Part shown: positions 1 through 9,700 of the stretch, one piece after another | Position numbering within the stretch: the stretch's first letter is position 1 | How the letters are laid out: each line of letters opens with the position of its first letter | Origin: Plakobranchus ocellatus | Lineage: Eukaryota; Mollusca; Gastropoda; Plakobranchidae | DNA: 20,653 nucleotides | Assembly (NCBI GenBank): GCA_019648995.1 | Contig: BLXT01000641.1 | Span: forward strand, 1,955,743-1,976,395 | Direction: 5' to 3' | Notes under the pieces: generated by a model | Told to the model about the DNA's origin: nothing | The model's database searches: none | What the model saw: only the letters and a program-made list of their open reading frames with translations | Position numbers and translations under genes: made by a program

Positions 1-2
1 TT

Positions 3-47
3 TCAGCGCCCATTCCTGATGCCAAATGTAAAATTGTAGTGAAATGA
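3..47 (+). CDS. Possible C-terminal end of an upstream neighbouring gene (partial)
   Basis: Read in this frame the window opens with SAPIPDAKCKIVVK and then TGA. Another frame gives a short peptide ending at 39. No family is recognised. The case for a gene end here rests on the good plus-strand AATAAA about 140 bases later and the long gene-free stretch that follows. Frame choice is a guess. Confidence 0.25.
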   Translation, partial: SAPIPDAKCKIVVK

Positions 48-210
48 GTGGGTTTTTTCCGTTCCTCACAAAGCTTTTACTTTGTTCTTTGTGGATTTTT
101 TTAAATTATTGAAAGTGCCTTGTAATCTTTGCTCATTTTTAGTAGTTTCTTCTTTTGTGTGAAGGCAGCATTCATTTTATAAAATAAAGGTTTTTTTCAT
201 TATCTGAAAA
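48..210 (+). other. Probable 3' UTR end with poly(A) signal of plus-strand neighbour
   Basis: An AATAAA hexamer lies at 183-188, inside ATAAAATAAAGG and followed within 5-30 bases by T-rich sequence, the arrangement of an animal cleavage and polyadenylation site. The preceding 140 bases are T-rich and non-coding, like a 3' UTR. It would end a gene that mostly lies left of the window, converging on TSNAXIP1. Confidence 0.45.
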
Positions 211-558
211 ACTTTGCCTTTTTTTTTTTCTTAACTTAAGATTTGATTTTTAAAAAGTGCTGTGGTTATCGTCAGCGCGTGTAATGATTATAACATTCGC
301 ATATTTATAGAAATTAGTTGCAAATCAAATCTACAGAATCCTCAAGCTCAAGTTATTGATTGACTTGCCATTATGGATACATCGATGCATTTTTCTCAAT
401 TCCTGAAACATTTTGAAAATCAGGGCAAGCCAAGAAAGCAAACAATGCTTTAACACTTTAGTTTTTCTGTCCTGCCATATTGGACTTAGAATTCCACAGA
501 CTTCAAGTGATAGGTATTATTTTATGCATCTAACTTAAAAAAAGAAATACATTCTGCT

Positions 559-578
559 GGGGGGGGGGGGGGGGGGNN
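559..578. other. Poly-G run ending in NN (assembly uncertainty)
   Basis: Eighteen consecutive G bases are followed by two N at 577-578. Such a run in AT-rich DNA next to undefined bases is typical of a sequencing or assembly join. The true length here is unknown. Confidence 0.85.
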
Positions 579-617
579 GAAATCAGCTGTCATCACACTT
601 TCCTTGTTCACCTTTTT

Positions 618-790
618 AAGGTGAGTAGCACTAAATGAGTTCTATTGACATTGCGTTTTTAATATAGTTCCGTGAGTAGCACCAAGGGATGTCTATTGAT
701 ACTGCCATTGACAGAGCATTAAAGGAATCTTACTGACTCTGTGATTAACAGACCTCGGTGAGCAACTCTGGAAGTTCTACTGCCTTGTTG
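618..790. repeat. Decayed copies of the 48-51 bp minisatellite
   Basis: The segments GTGAGTAGCACTAAATGAG and GTGAGTAGCACCAAGGGATG, each followed by TTCTATTGACA- or GTCTATTGATA-like sequence, resemble the units at 1318-1540 (AGTAGCTCTAAAGGAG, GTCTATTGACA). About three diverged units can be made out. They are separated from the main array by about 530 bases without clear repeats. Confidence 0.55.
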
Positions 791-1309
791 CTGGTCACCA
801 ACAGTTTCCGGTCATTGAGTCACAAAGACATTGGTGCATTTCCCATTTTAAACACTAGCTCAGCGTGTCTGTGCTTAAGCTTAGCTTTTGGAAAGCAGCT
901 TTGTTAAAAAATGAGTCCTGTTGAAATTCATCCTGATATTTAAGCTAGATTATGAAACACATTTTAGAGCACAGGAGTTTGTTTCATGGCATAATTTGAT
1001 GCTTCGTAGCAAGATCATCATAGATGGAACCAGTTGGCCTAATTAGCAACGAAAGATCTAGCCTGAAAATCTTCAAATTTAATCATACATTATGGTGAAC
1101 TTAAGACAGAATGTACAATAGATTTTTACAAATCAACCTATGCATTATAAAGTTTAAAATACAATCACTTTTAATTTTGTATCTGGTCTGAGATTCATAT
1201 ATGAATGTAAGATAAAAATAGTACTCTAATAGCCTTCACCGGGCATCACTATTCAGGTTTGGAAAGAAAAAAAACAAATAAAAATAATGTGGTGCAACAA
1301 TGCAGTGTG
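791..1309. other. AT-rich spacer, nothing identified
   Basis: No open frame, RNA gene or repeat that I can support is seen here on either strand. Confidence 0.5.
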
Positions 1310-1540
1310 CACTATTAACAGAGCTCTGCAAATAAGTGGAGAGAGTTTTATTGACAGTACTTTTAACAGAGCTCTCTACAAGTAGCTCTCTGAGTTCTAT
1401 TGATATTACTATCAACAGCGCTCTATGCAAGTAGCTCTAAAGGAGGTCTATTGACATACTTTTAACAGCGCTCTCTGTGAATAGCTCCAAAGAAGTTCTA
1501 TTATCAGTACATTTAACACAGCTCTCTGCGAGTACCTCTA
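1310..1540. repeat. Minisatellite, ~49-51 bp unit subfamily
   Basis: The core TTAACAGAGCTCT/TCAACAGCGCTCT recurs near 1317, 1366, 1414, 1463 and 1514, giving a spacing of about 48-51. Each core is followed by an AGTAGCTCT-like segment and TTCTATTGACAGTAC-like sequence. Copies have diverged by substitutions and small indels. The array grades into the 48 bp subfamily to its right. Confidence 0.85.
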
Positions 1541-1990
1541 AAGGAGTTACACTGAGTCTTATTTACAGTACTGTAGTCATGTGTGCAAGGTGTTACATTG
1601 AGTTCTACTCACAGTAATGTAGTCATGAGAGTGCAAGGAGTTACACTGAGTCTAATTTACAGCACTGTAGTCATGCGAGTGCAAGGTGTTACATTGGACC
1701 CTATTTACAGTACTATAGTCATGAGTGTGCAATGAGTTACACTGAGTCCTATTTATAGCACTGTAAACATGAGAGTGTTAGGTGTTTCACCGAGTCTAAT
1801 TTACAGTACTGTAGTCATGAGTGTGCAATGAGTTACACTGTGTTCTATTTACCGTACTGAAGTCATGAGAGTGTGAGGTGTTACAATGAGTCCTATTTAC
1901 AGTACTGTAGTCATTACTGTCCGAGATGTTACACAGTGTCCCATTTACAGTACTATAGACAGAGCTCTGTGAGTTAGACAGCGGTTTGAA
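1541..1990. repeat. Minisatellite, regular 48 bp unit
   Basis: The core ACAGTACTGTAGTCATGAG recurs with its A at 1565, 1611, 1659, 1707, 1755, 1803, 1851, 1899 and 1947. The spacing is 46 once and then exactly 48. Each unit continues with GTGCAAGGTGTTACACTGAG and CCTATTT-like sequence. Because 48 is divisible by three, one minus-strand frame (1796-2197) stays open across several units and reads as 16-residue repeats (STVNRTHCNTSHSHDF). It has no start or domain that marks a gene, so it is treated as a by-product. Confidence 0.92.
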
Positions 1991-2149
1991 CAGAAATACA
2001 TTATTAACTTTAATTAAACTGAAGTGATCGATTTCAACACATATTAAATATGTACATGCTATCACATTAAATATGAGAGTGTTAGAATTCAGTGCCCTCC
2101 ATATACTTACTTTCATTTTTACCAAATGAAACCTTTCCACATTATCTAA

Positions 2150-2290
2150 TGATAGATAACCTTTCCTCTTGTCCAATGATAAGACAGCTTTACTCATAGT
2201 ACAGCAATAGACTATCTTTCCTCATTGATAGACTCCTTTTTTACTGATAGACTATCTTTCCTCACTGTACAATGATGGACTACATTTCTC
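2150..2290. repeat. Short imperfect tandem repeats (TAGACTATCTTTCCTCA-like)
   Basis: The segment CTTTCCTC recurs at 2161, 2216 and 2256, preceded by GATAGATAAC or TAGACTAT. The intervals contain CCAATGATAAGAC and ACAATGATGGAC. Spacing is irregular (55, 40), so this is a degenerate local repeat rather than a clean array. Confidence 0.5.
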
Positions 2291-3558
2291 AAAGAATAGG
2301 AGGAACAGTGACAAGTTTGTTATCAGAATAGTGCTTTGTAATCAAAGGAGAAGGTAAAAATATCAACAGGTGAGACAACAAGTAAAATGCAAGGATAAAA
2401 AGTAATGCACAAAATTACAGTTACAGCTGTGGATGCAAATTGGTAACAAATACACAAGTATAATACTTAAATTTCATTTTGACACAGAATGCAAAAAGAA
2501 GTTATTGTAAAGTTTTTATTAATATGATACAAAAAAAATTCTCTATGGTTGATAATTCAATGAAATGAAACTTTGAAAAAAAAATTATATAAATATAACT
2601 CTTGAGGAAATAATCTATTGTTGCTTTCTGCCATCTTTAAAATTGCTATTTCCAAATGTTAAAAATCCCACATCTTGGTGCAGAATCAACAATTTTGGCT
2701 ATCGCAAACCAAACAGAGAAAAGTTACAGACTGTTTAAATGGTTGGAAAATGTTCAAAATAAGAGTTTGAACTAATCCAGGCTGGTCCCGAGATATAAAT
2801 AAATGTTCAAGTTCTTACATCCTAAGGTTCTTTTATTTTTCCCTCTGAATTTTGGCCTTTGAGCAATACTTTTGCATTACTAAAAGAAAATGAAATTTTT
2901 TCCACATTGTTCCCATCTCTAAAATCTTTGGCATTTTTTTCCCTAGAATATCAAAATACATGTATATTATTATGAATTTTAGTGTGCAAGTCAGGAATAA
3001 ATAGTCTTAAACTAAGTTTTTCCAAAAGTAAAATGAATGGTCTTTCATTGTGTATTATTCATTTCAATTCAAAGAATTATAAGATTTTTAACAGGAATAT
3101 TCTCTGTAGGGTATCATATTTTTACTTTGTATGAGTTTGAGTCAAGATCTTTTTGAGTAACTGCTAGTTTTTAGTTTCTTTCCATATGCTTATCAAACAG
3201 GAGAGAAAAATATTCATGGCATACCAGGTAGGCTCTTATTAAGATTCCTTTAGATGAGCTCAGTTTTTGTAGCAGACAATCAGACAATTTTTTTTTTTTG
3301 CAACCTCTACTTCTGCTTTATAGCAACAGTTCTGCTATTCAATTGCACTTACAAGCAGGAGCAATTTAATTTAGCATTGGTTAACTTTTTCATCACTTCT
3401 TTTTTTAAGGGTTTGCTCTTTGATTAGAACTTTACATAGCAAAAGGCAAATCAATTTTTAAGGGGAAGTAACATCCTTACTTCCTGAGGCATAAAATTTT
3501 CATGAATTAGAAAATGGTTTTCTCCCGCTGACAAAATATCTCATGAAAATTTTCTGTC
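2291..3558 (-). other. Presumed TSNAXIP1 3' UTR and downstream flank
   Basis: AT-rich sequence without supportable genes. On the gene strand, possible poly(A) signals are ATTAAA at 3370-3365 (3' UTR about 190 bases), AATAAA at 2837-2832 (about 720) and AATAAA at 2520-2515 (about 1040). None has a clearly better context than the others, so the transcript end is not fixed. Confidence 0.4.
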
Positions 3559-3757
3559 TCACATTTTCCTTCCAACACGCGTGATGTTGCCCTCGTCCAG
3601 TCTCTCCACCACAGAGTCATATGGCTGTGGATCCACATCCTTCAGGCCATCTACTGTGGTGCTAAAAGCCCATGCGATGTAGTCCTGCATCTTCTCGTGG
3701 CTTATCTCTGGATCAGCCATTGACACCGCACGCATTAGGTCATCCACTGTTACAGGG
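3559..3757 (-). CDS. TSNAXIP1: TSNAXIP1 exon 16 (last coding exon, stop codon)
   Basis: Encodes residues 677-742 and the TGA at 3561-3559. The acceptor is AACACACAG|CCC with a modest pyrimidine tract. It has VTVDDLMRAVSMADPEISHE, then YIAWAF, and ends EGNITRVGRKM. This aligns without gaps to human VTLPKLRGGLMTIDPSLDKQ and YMSQAF, with IRRVG near its end. An open frame continues upstream through the intron to 3987; that part lacks similarity and is treated as intronic. Confidence 0.93.
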
Positions 3758-6700
3758 CTGTGTGTTTCGATAAAAATCGGGGGGAGGGGGGCATAGAAGC
3801 AGAGGTAGACTTTCAGATGTATCAACGTAAGAGATGACTTGGGAATTCCAAATATGAACAAAAAATATAGTAATATGCGGCAAAGTTGCATCATCTTGCA
3901 AGTACTATCCAACAACCTTAACATCATGTGGTCTCTTAGGTCAGTTGATGTCTGTGCTACAGTCCATCCCTCGTGTACAGGTAACAAAAAACTCCTCTCT
4001 TCCTCCTCTCCTCCACCTTACCCCACCTTCGACCAACAGCGAATATCCTCACAAAAAAATGGCACGCCTCCTTCCTGAATGAAGGAAACTACCTAATCCA
4101 GCAAGTGGGTTTCTCATCCACCTTAAAGTAGTCACCATTGATTTGAAAGTGTCTGTATGGGTGATAAAGTGAGTAATTTAGCGTATACTAATTTTATAGC
4201 AAAAAAAATCTGTGATATCCTCAAGATGGCACTTAAACCCAAGCATACATTTGTATAGTTTTTAGTTTAAACGGGTAATTTTGTTGATGGAAAACAAAGC
4301 TATGAAGGAACTTTATCTGAAAAGAGGACAAAATTCAGCTACATGTTTTGGGTGTTTAAGAGCTGGGAATCAATATCAGCAATGGCTTCTGAGTAAGTAA
4401 GCAACCAAAACTTTACTTAGAATCCAAATCAATTCAAATCGGAAGACAAGGCCTCACTAGGCTTCAATCAATGCTGGGTCAATCATTTGCCTGGGGCTCA
4501 GAAACTATTATTAAATGTTTCACCAACAGGAGTTACATCAGTAAATGTCACAGAAACAAGAAGTTTCTTTAAATGTCAAGGACAACTCATGTAAACAGCA
4601 GCAATAAATTTATCAAATTGTCACTAAAGCTGACATAATATCTCTTTGACTTCCAAAGAAGAATGACATATCAGCTTTCTGTCAGAAGCAGACAAAATGT
4701 CAAGATCAAATATCGCCTGATGACTTTAACATTCTGACCAGCATCAGACCAAGCATCAGAGAACTCACAAGAGAATGAGTGATTAAGGGTTTTTTTTATC
4801 ATGCTGTATAAATTGTGTAAATGTAAGGATTTACGATCAGTATGAACTTATAATGTGGAAATAAATAAATAAATATTTATGTGTGTGCGTGCGTGTATGT
4901 GCACGTGTGTGTGAGTGTGTGTGTATAAGAAATCAATTTTAAACTTATAAATTACAATTAAAATTGATTATGAAAGAATATACGTATGGCGTTTAGATAG
5001 ATCTCTCTTGTAAAAGTCTTAAGAGAAACTCTATTTTAAGAGGGATAAATTTTTTTAACATGTCTATGAAACTGAGGCCTCATGTACACATACACATGCA
5101 TACGACAAAGAATGCTTGACTCATAGGGTTTGGTAATTAATGTACTGATCATTGCCTTGAGTCCATAAGCAAAGCAAGGAAGTCAAGACTAGCCATCTCA
5201 AATATAACTCTTTTTGAAACCAAAGACAAAGCAATATGGCAACATGTCCACTAAGGTTAGATGTCCAATGGTTGGAGGGGGAGAAAGTTATGCATTTAAT
5301 AAAAAAATCTTCTGCCGCTGTAATAAGTGAAAGGTTGAAAGGTGCTGTTCAAATGTAATTTTGCACCATTTTTGGATTGGTTGTCACCCCCCAATCTACT
5401 TACATTTTTCTTATATTCAATAAGATTTTATTTGAACGTCCCCAACTAAATATAAGCCTTGAGAAAAATGTTAGATAAGACTTTTCAGTAAAAAAAAAAA
5501 AGATTGTTATGCTCGTTTTTCCTTTCTTTCAATACTGTTTAAGCAACTTTAAACATGAAAGCATGATTTATGATTACTATCTAGTTTTTATGATAAAAAA
5601 GGTCACAAAATATTTTTTAGACCAGAGTGGTCTAAAATTTTCAAAGTCAGACAGGCAATTCATTTAGATAGGTATTAAGTCATGCATTACAGGTATAGAA
5701 AAATATAGAGGAGAGGTGAAGCCAAAGGAGAGAAAAAGTGAAAGAAAAAGAGAGATAGAAACAAACAGAGGCAGTGAAGAGAAAAGGAAAAAAAAAACAG
5801 AGATAAAGGGAGATGGGGAGAACAAGGATAAGAAGAAGGAACACTCAGAGCAAGAGAGAGGAAAAAACAGGTGTGTGTAAAGTAAAAGGAGGAAGAAATG
5901 CCAGTTGCAGATACACAGACATACAGGGATGTGTGTCCGCCATTTTTGGTCCACTAACCTGCTGGCACCTGGTAGGTTGGCCACAATATCTTGCCAGTAA
6001 GCTTTCTTTTGATCTTTCATTAGTTTCTTCACCTCATCAAGGAATGGTCCAGTCTTGCCTTCATCATCCTTGCATCAATATCAAAAATAAATCAAAATAT
6101 GTAAAGTTATACCCTTTGTAACAAGAAAACTTCTATAAGTATTTATATTTAGTGATTTTAAAAGAAACAATTAGAAATTCGTTTGTAAGATTTCTGTCTT
6201 TTCATTGACAGCAGTAAGATTGGCATGGTAGGGAATGAGATTGCTTGTATTGATAAGAGCAGAGAAATAGGAAGGGTGGGTGTGGAGAAGGGTACAAGAG
6301 GAAAGTGGCATTGAGGATATAACAAAGGATAAGTGAGGGAGGCAGACAGTCAAGGGGAGACACTGTGTATGTAATGGAGAGAGATACACAGTGAGAAAGA
6401 GAGTGTAAAAGAGTAACACAGATACAAAGACAGAGAGAGAGAGGAAGGGACTGGGTGGGGGAGTAATGTGATTCAGAAAAATAGCAAAAGACATATTCAT
6501 AGAATCATTGGTGTACAACTCATTTAATTAATGGAACCCTACAGAAGATTTAAAAAAAAAAAAAGACTTTGCTGCCAATTCTTTCCATTTTCCTTTGTTT
6601 ATTCCAAATTTTTGAGAAAGAGATTTAAGAGAAGAAAAAACAAGACAGGTTTACAGTGAACTTTAATGTGTGAATACCAACCTCAGTGAACAAACTCTTG

Positions 6701-9700
6701 TAGTCCAGTGGCGCATCCTCCCCAACTTCTAGCTCTAATGTTGCTGCCTTCACAAGGGAGCTGGCTCTTGCCACAGACAACGCACTTGCAACACCATCCT
6801 GTGGCTCTGGGCCTCCATCTGCCTCTCCCTCTGATTCCTGCAGCTTGAAAAAGTCTATGAGGCATTTCCCAAAATCTGATGGCGCGAGGGTTCCAACATT
6901 GCCCTGCTCGGCATCCAGCTTGGTCATCTGCGTGAGCAGGCTGTGGATGGTCAGAAGCTGGCTGTGGAAGATTTCTTCATCTGCCTGGGATGAGAGAGAG
7001 TTTGGGGAGGAAGGGCCAAAGGGAGAGAGGCATGGAATCAGATGAGAAGAGGTCAATAGAGCTGTTGAAAGGGAATTTATAGAAACGGTGGAGAGAGAAA
7101 TTTATATTTATGGAGAAATAAATAGAGCCTCAATAAGATTGCAACGAGATGTAAAGAGGAAGGAGAAAAAAAAGAGCAGATAAAGAGAAAAAAGTGAGGA
7201 GGTAGGGGGAAAGGTGATTATAAAATAAGGCGCTATGACAAGAGGATGTCGAGAGAAAAAAGATGAACTGCAATAGGAGGAATATGGAAAGAGATATTGA
7301 TGAGAAAATAAAAACTTTGATGGTGTAGAGATAATAATGATGATCATGGTAGTGATGGTATGATGAGGGGGAGCCAGACAAAACAGCCAGGAAAGTTATG
7401 ATGGTGTACACATACGATATTATTATGTTTCTACACAATTAGAGCACAGCAAAGTACAAGGAGTGAGCACTTATGCAATGGCACAATTGATAGCGTGCCT
7501 AGCTTCAGTCTGAAAGGTCAATAGTTCAATCCTGGTCGCAGATCAATAAGATTTATTCGCTCCGCCAAGTCCATGTAGGCTTAATCAGGTAGCTAGGTCA
7601 CCAAGTGTTCCACAAAAGTAAAGACAGTGATGAAAGCAAAAGGACACTACTTCACACATCTACATACAAAAAAAAAATATATGTATATGAATATCTATCT
7701 TTTGCTTCCCTATGCTTTATACAATAATCAGACACACTTTTCATCAAACAATACTATGCTTTTGGAGAAGTAGAGTGCTAAGGGGCGAATCGAAATTCCA
7801 AGAAAAAAAGAACATAAAAGAAACCAATAAGATGAAAGAAAAAACTAGCAGAAGTAAGATTAAAAAAAAAAAAAAAAAGAACAAATATGAAGATGAGGTG
7901 AATATAGAAAAGATTTAAAAAAAAAACGAATTGAACAGAGAACTGAAGAGAAATAAGTGCAGTCAGAGATAGGGTCAGGAGAATGAGTAAACTGCCCAAA
8001 AGTTGAAAAGAAAGAATCTGAATGCTACCTTGCCATCCAAAACTTTCCAGAACAGTCCAATGATGTCATCATGTGAGTATCTTTGGCAGGCATCATGCAG
8101 GTTGTACGCCCACTCGACCACAATCTGCTGCAGAGGGAACCGAGATTGCAGATATTCCAGAAGGAACTCGCCCATGTTCTGCCGCGTTCCATCTGTTCTC
8201 TGGTGATAGAGTTGGAGGGTCATGCAGAATGTGGTTTAAACAAATAGAGTTCAGTGACGGATAATAACTCGTCAGGGTTATTTTTAAATACAAAGGGAGA
8301 GGGGTTGACCTGCTCATACCCAGCATCTGACTCGCTTTTTTTAAAATTTTTTCTTTTACTAAGAGTATTTGAGATAATCGCGGGGGAAATCTAATTTCTT
8401 TGGTCTGGGTTAATTCATTTTGATTGATTTAAAGAAAGCTTATTTTATTCTCCCTTTCACTCCTACATAAGTTAAGGAATGAGCTATAGAAACAGATGTG
8501 ATAACACAGTTTATGCAAGTTCAGCAGAGGTCATGGAATGGGCTATAGAAGAAGATGTGATTATGTAGTTTATACAATTTCTATAGAAGTCAAGGGGTGG
8601 GCTATAGAAGCAGATGTCATAACAAAGTTTATATAAAGTTATGATTTTCTCTGTCTATGGTTCTTATCTCTGAAGTCCAATTTTACAAGGATGTAAATGT
8701 CCTACATATATTTTTGCTGTGTCAAATCCATTCAAATATTTTTCATTTCAATTGCCTGGATTGCAGCCCATATTATTTGAACTATGGGATTAACCTCAGC
8801 ATCCTGTGCAGACTTTGTTCGCCAGATATCTCTCACAAGCAGGGCTGTGTCTCGCTTACTCAGGCGACGGTTTCTCACAGGCTCTGAGTGTTGCAAGTAG
8901 ACAGGCACTTCTGGTCCTGTGCCCTGGGCAGGAGATAAGAATAAAACAAAAATGACTTACAAGATTTAAAAAAAAAATTGTTCAAAGGTGTAAGTAAAAC
9001 CATAAAGAATCTGTAATTCATGACTTTAACCACAATCAGACTTAAACAGGTAGCATTTGATTTACTCTTGTGTCTCACGACTAGAGGTGTAATCAGTCAA
9101 TGGCACCACTTTGGCTGCACTAATAATATGTTTAGCATTTTACATAATCATTTTCAAGGATTGTGCAATATGATATCATATACATCTACTATTCGGAAGA
9201 AAATCATAAATTTTTCATCTACAAGAGCTCACACAATCCTTTTGAGCATATATATGTGATCAAAATGTCTCTTGATAAGGGAATAGAAGCATTCTAAATA
9301 AAACTGTTTAAGACTTTAGGTCATAGTAATGTAAAATAATTTGACAGAGATTGTGTTGAAGTTTGCACAGTTCCCTCATTTTCTTTCCAAAGAGTTTGAT
9401 ACCAGGATATGGAACAGTGAAGAAGAATTTTTGACAAAAATGTCTTGTTCTTAAATTTATATTGTGGATAAACAATAAATTCAAAAGTAACATTTGCTAT
9501 TGCCAAATGAAGAAAAGATTACCATCAGTGTTAAGTCTATGGACGATACTGCTCTTCAGTTGGCCACGGTAGGCAAGTACTGGTGATTTACACTATATGA
9601 CGTTTCGTTAAAAGTTTTACATTTGTCTTAAGAGAGTTTTCGTTTAGCCATGAGAAACAATTTTTATATCTTTCTTTCCTCAATCCTACTTATTTCATTT

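Larger units (their letters stand above)
3758..5958 (-). other. TSNAXIP1 intron 15
   Basis: The longest intron (2201 bases), GT-AG. It holds a less AT-rich stretch at 3840-4080 with an open minus-strand frame contiguous with exon 16, a compound AAAT/GT microsatellite at 4858-4927, and a purine-rich plus strand at 5692-5875 near the exon 15 donor. The remainder is AT-rich with nothing recognised. Confidence 0.7.

Noticed and set aside
559..578. G-quadruplex candidate
   Set aside because: The G run ends in undefined bases, so it is probably an assembly artefact and its true length is unknown.
1310..1990. CRISPR-like array
   Set aside because: The units are directly adjacent diverged repeats without unique spacers, in an animal genome.
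5813..6121. Plus-strand open frame across exon 15
   Set aside because: It is an antisense shadow of exon 15 plus an adjacent purine tract.
7108..7438. Hydrophobic minus-strand frames that look like membrane proteins
   Set aside because: The Phe/Leu/Ser/Ile content follows from a pyrimidine-rich strand in intron 13, not from a gene.
7472..7540. Functional tRNA gene
   Set aside because: Box motifs are degenerate, the acceptor stem cannot be closed convincingly, and a body with an A tail follows, so a SINE fits better.
8003..8326. Overlapping plus- and minus-strand frames around exon 13
   Set aside because: They are alternative frames of the exon that matches TSNAXIP1. Only the minus-strand frame ending in LFWKVLDGK has family similarity.
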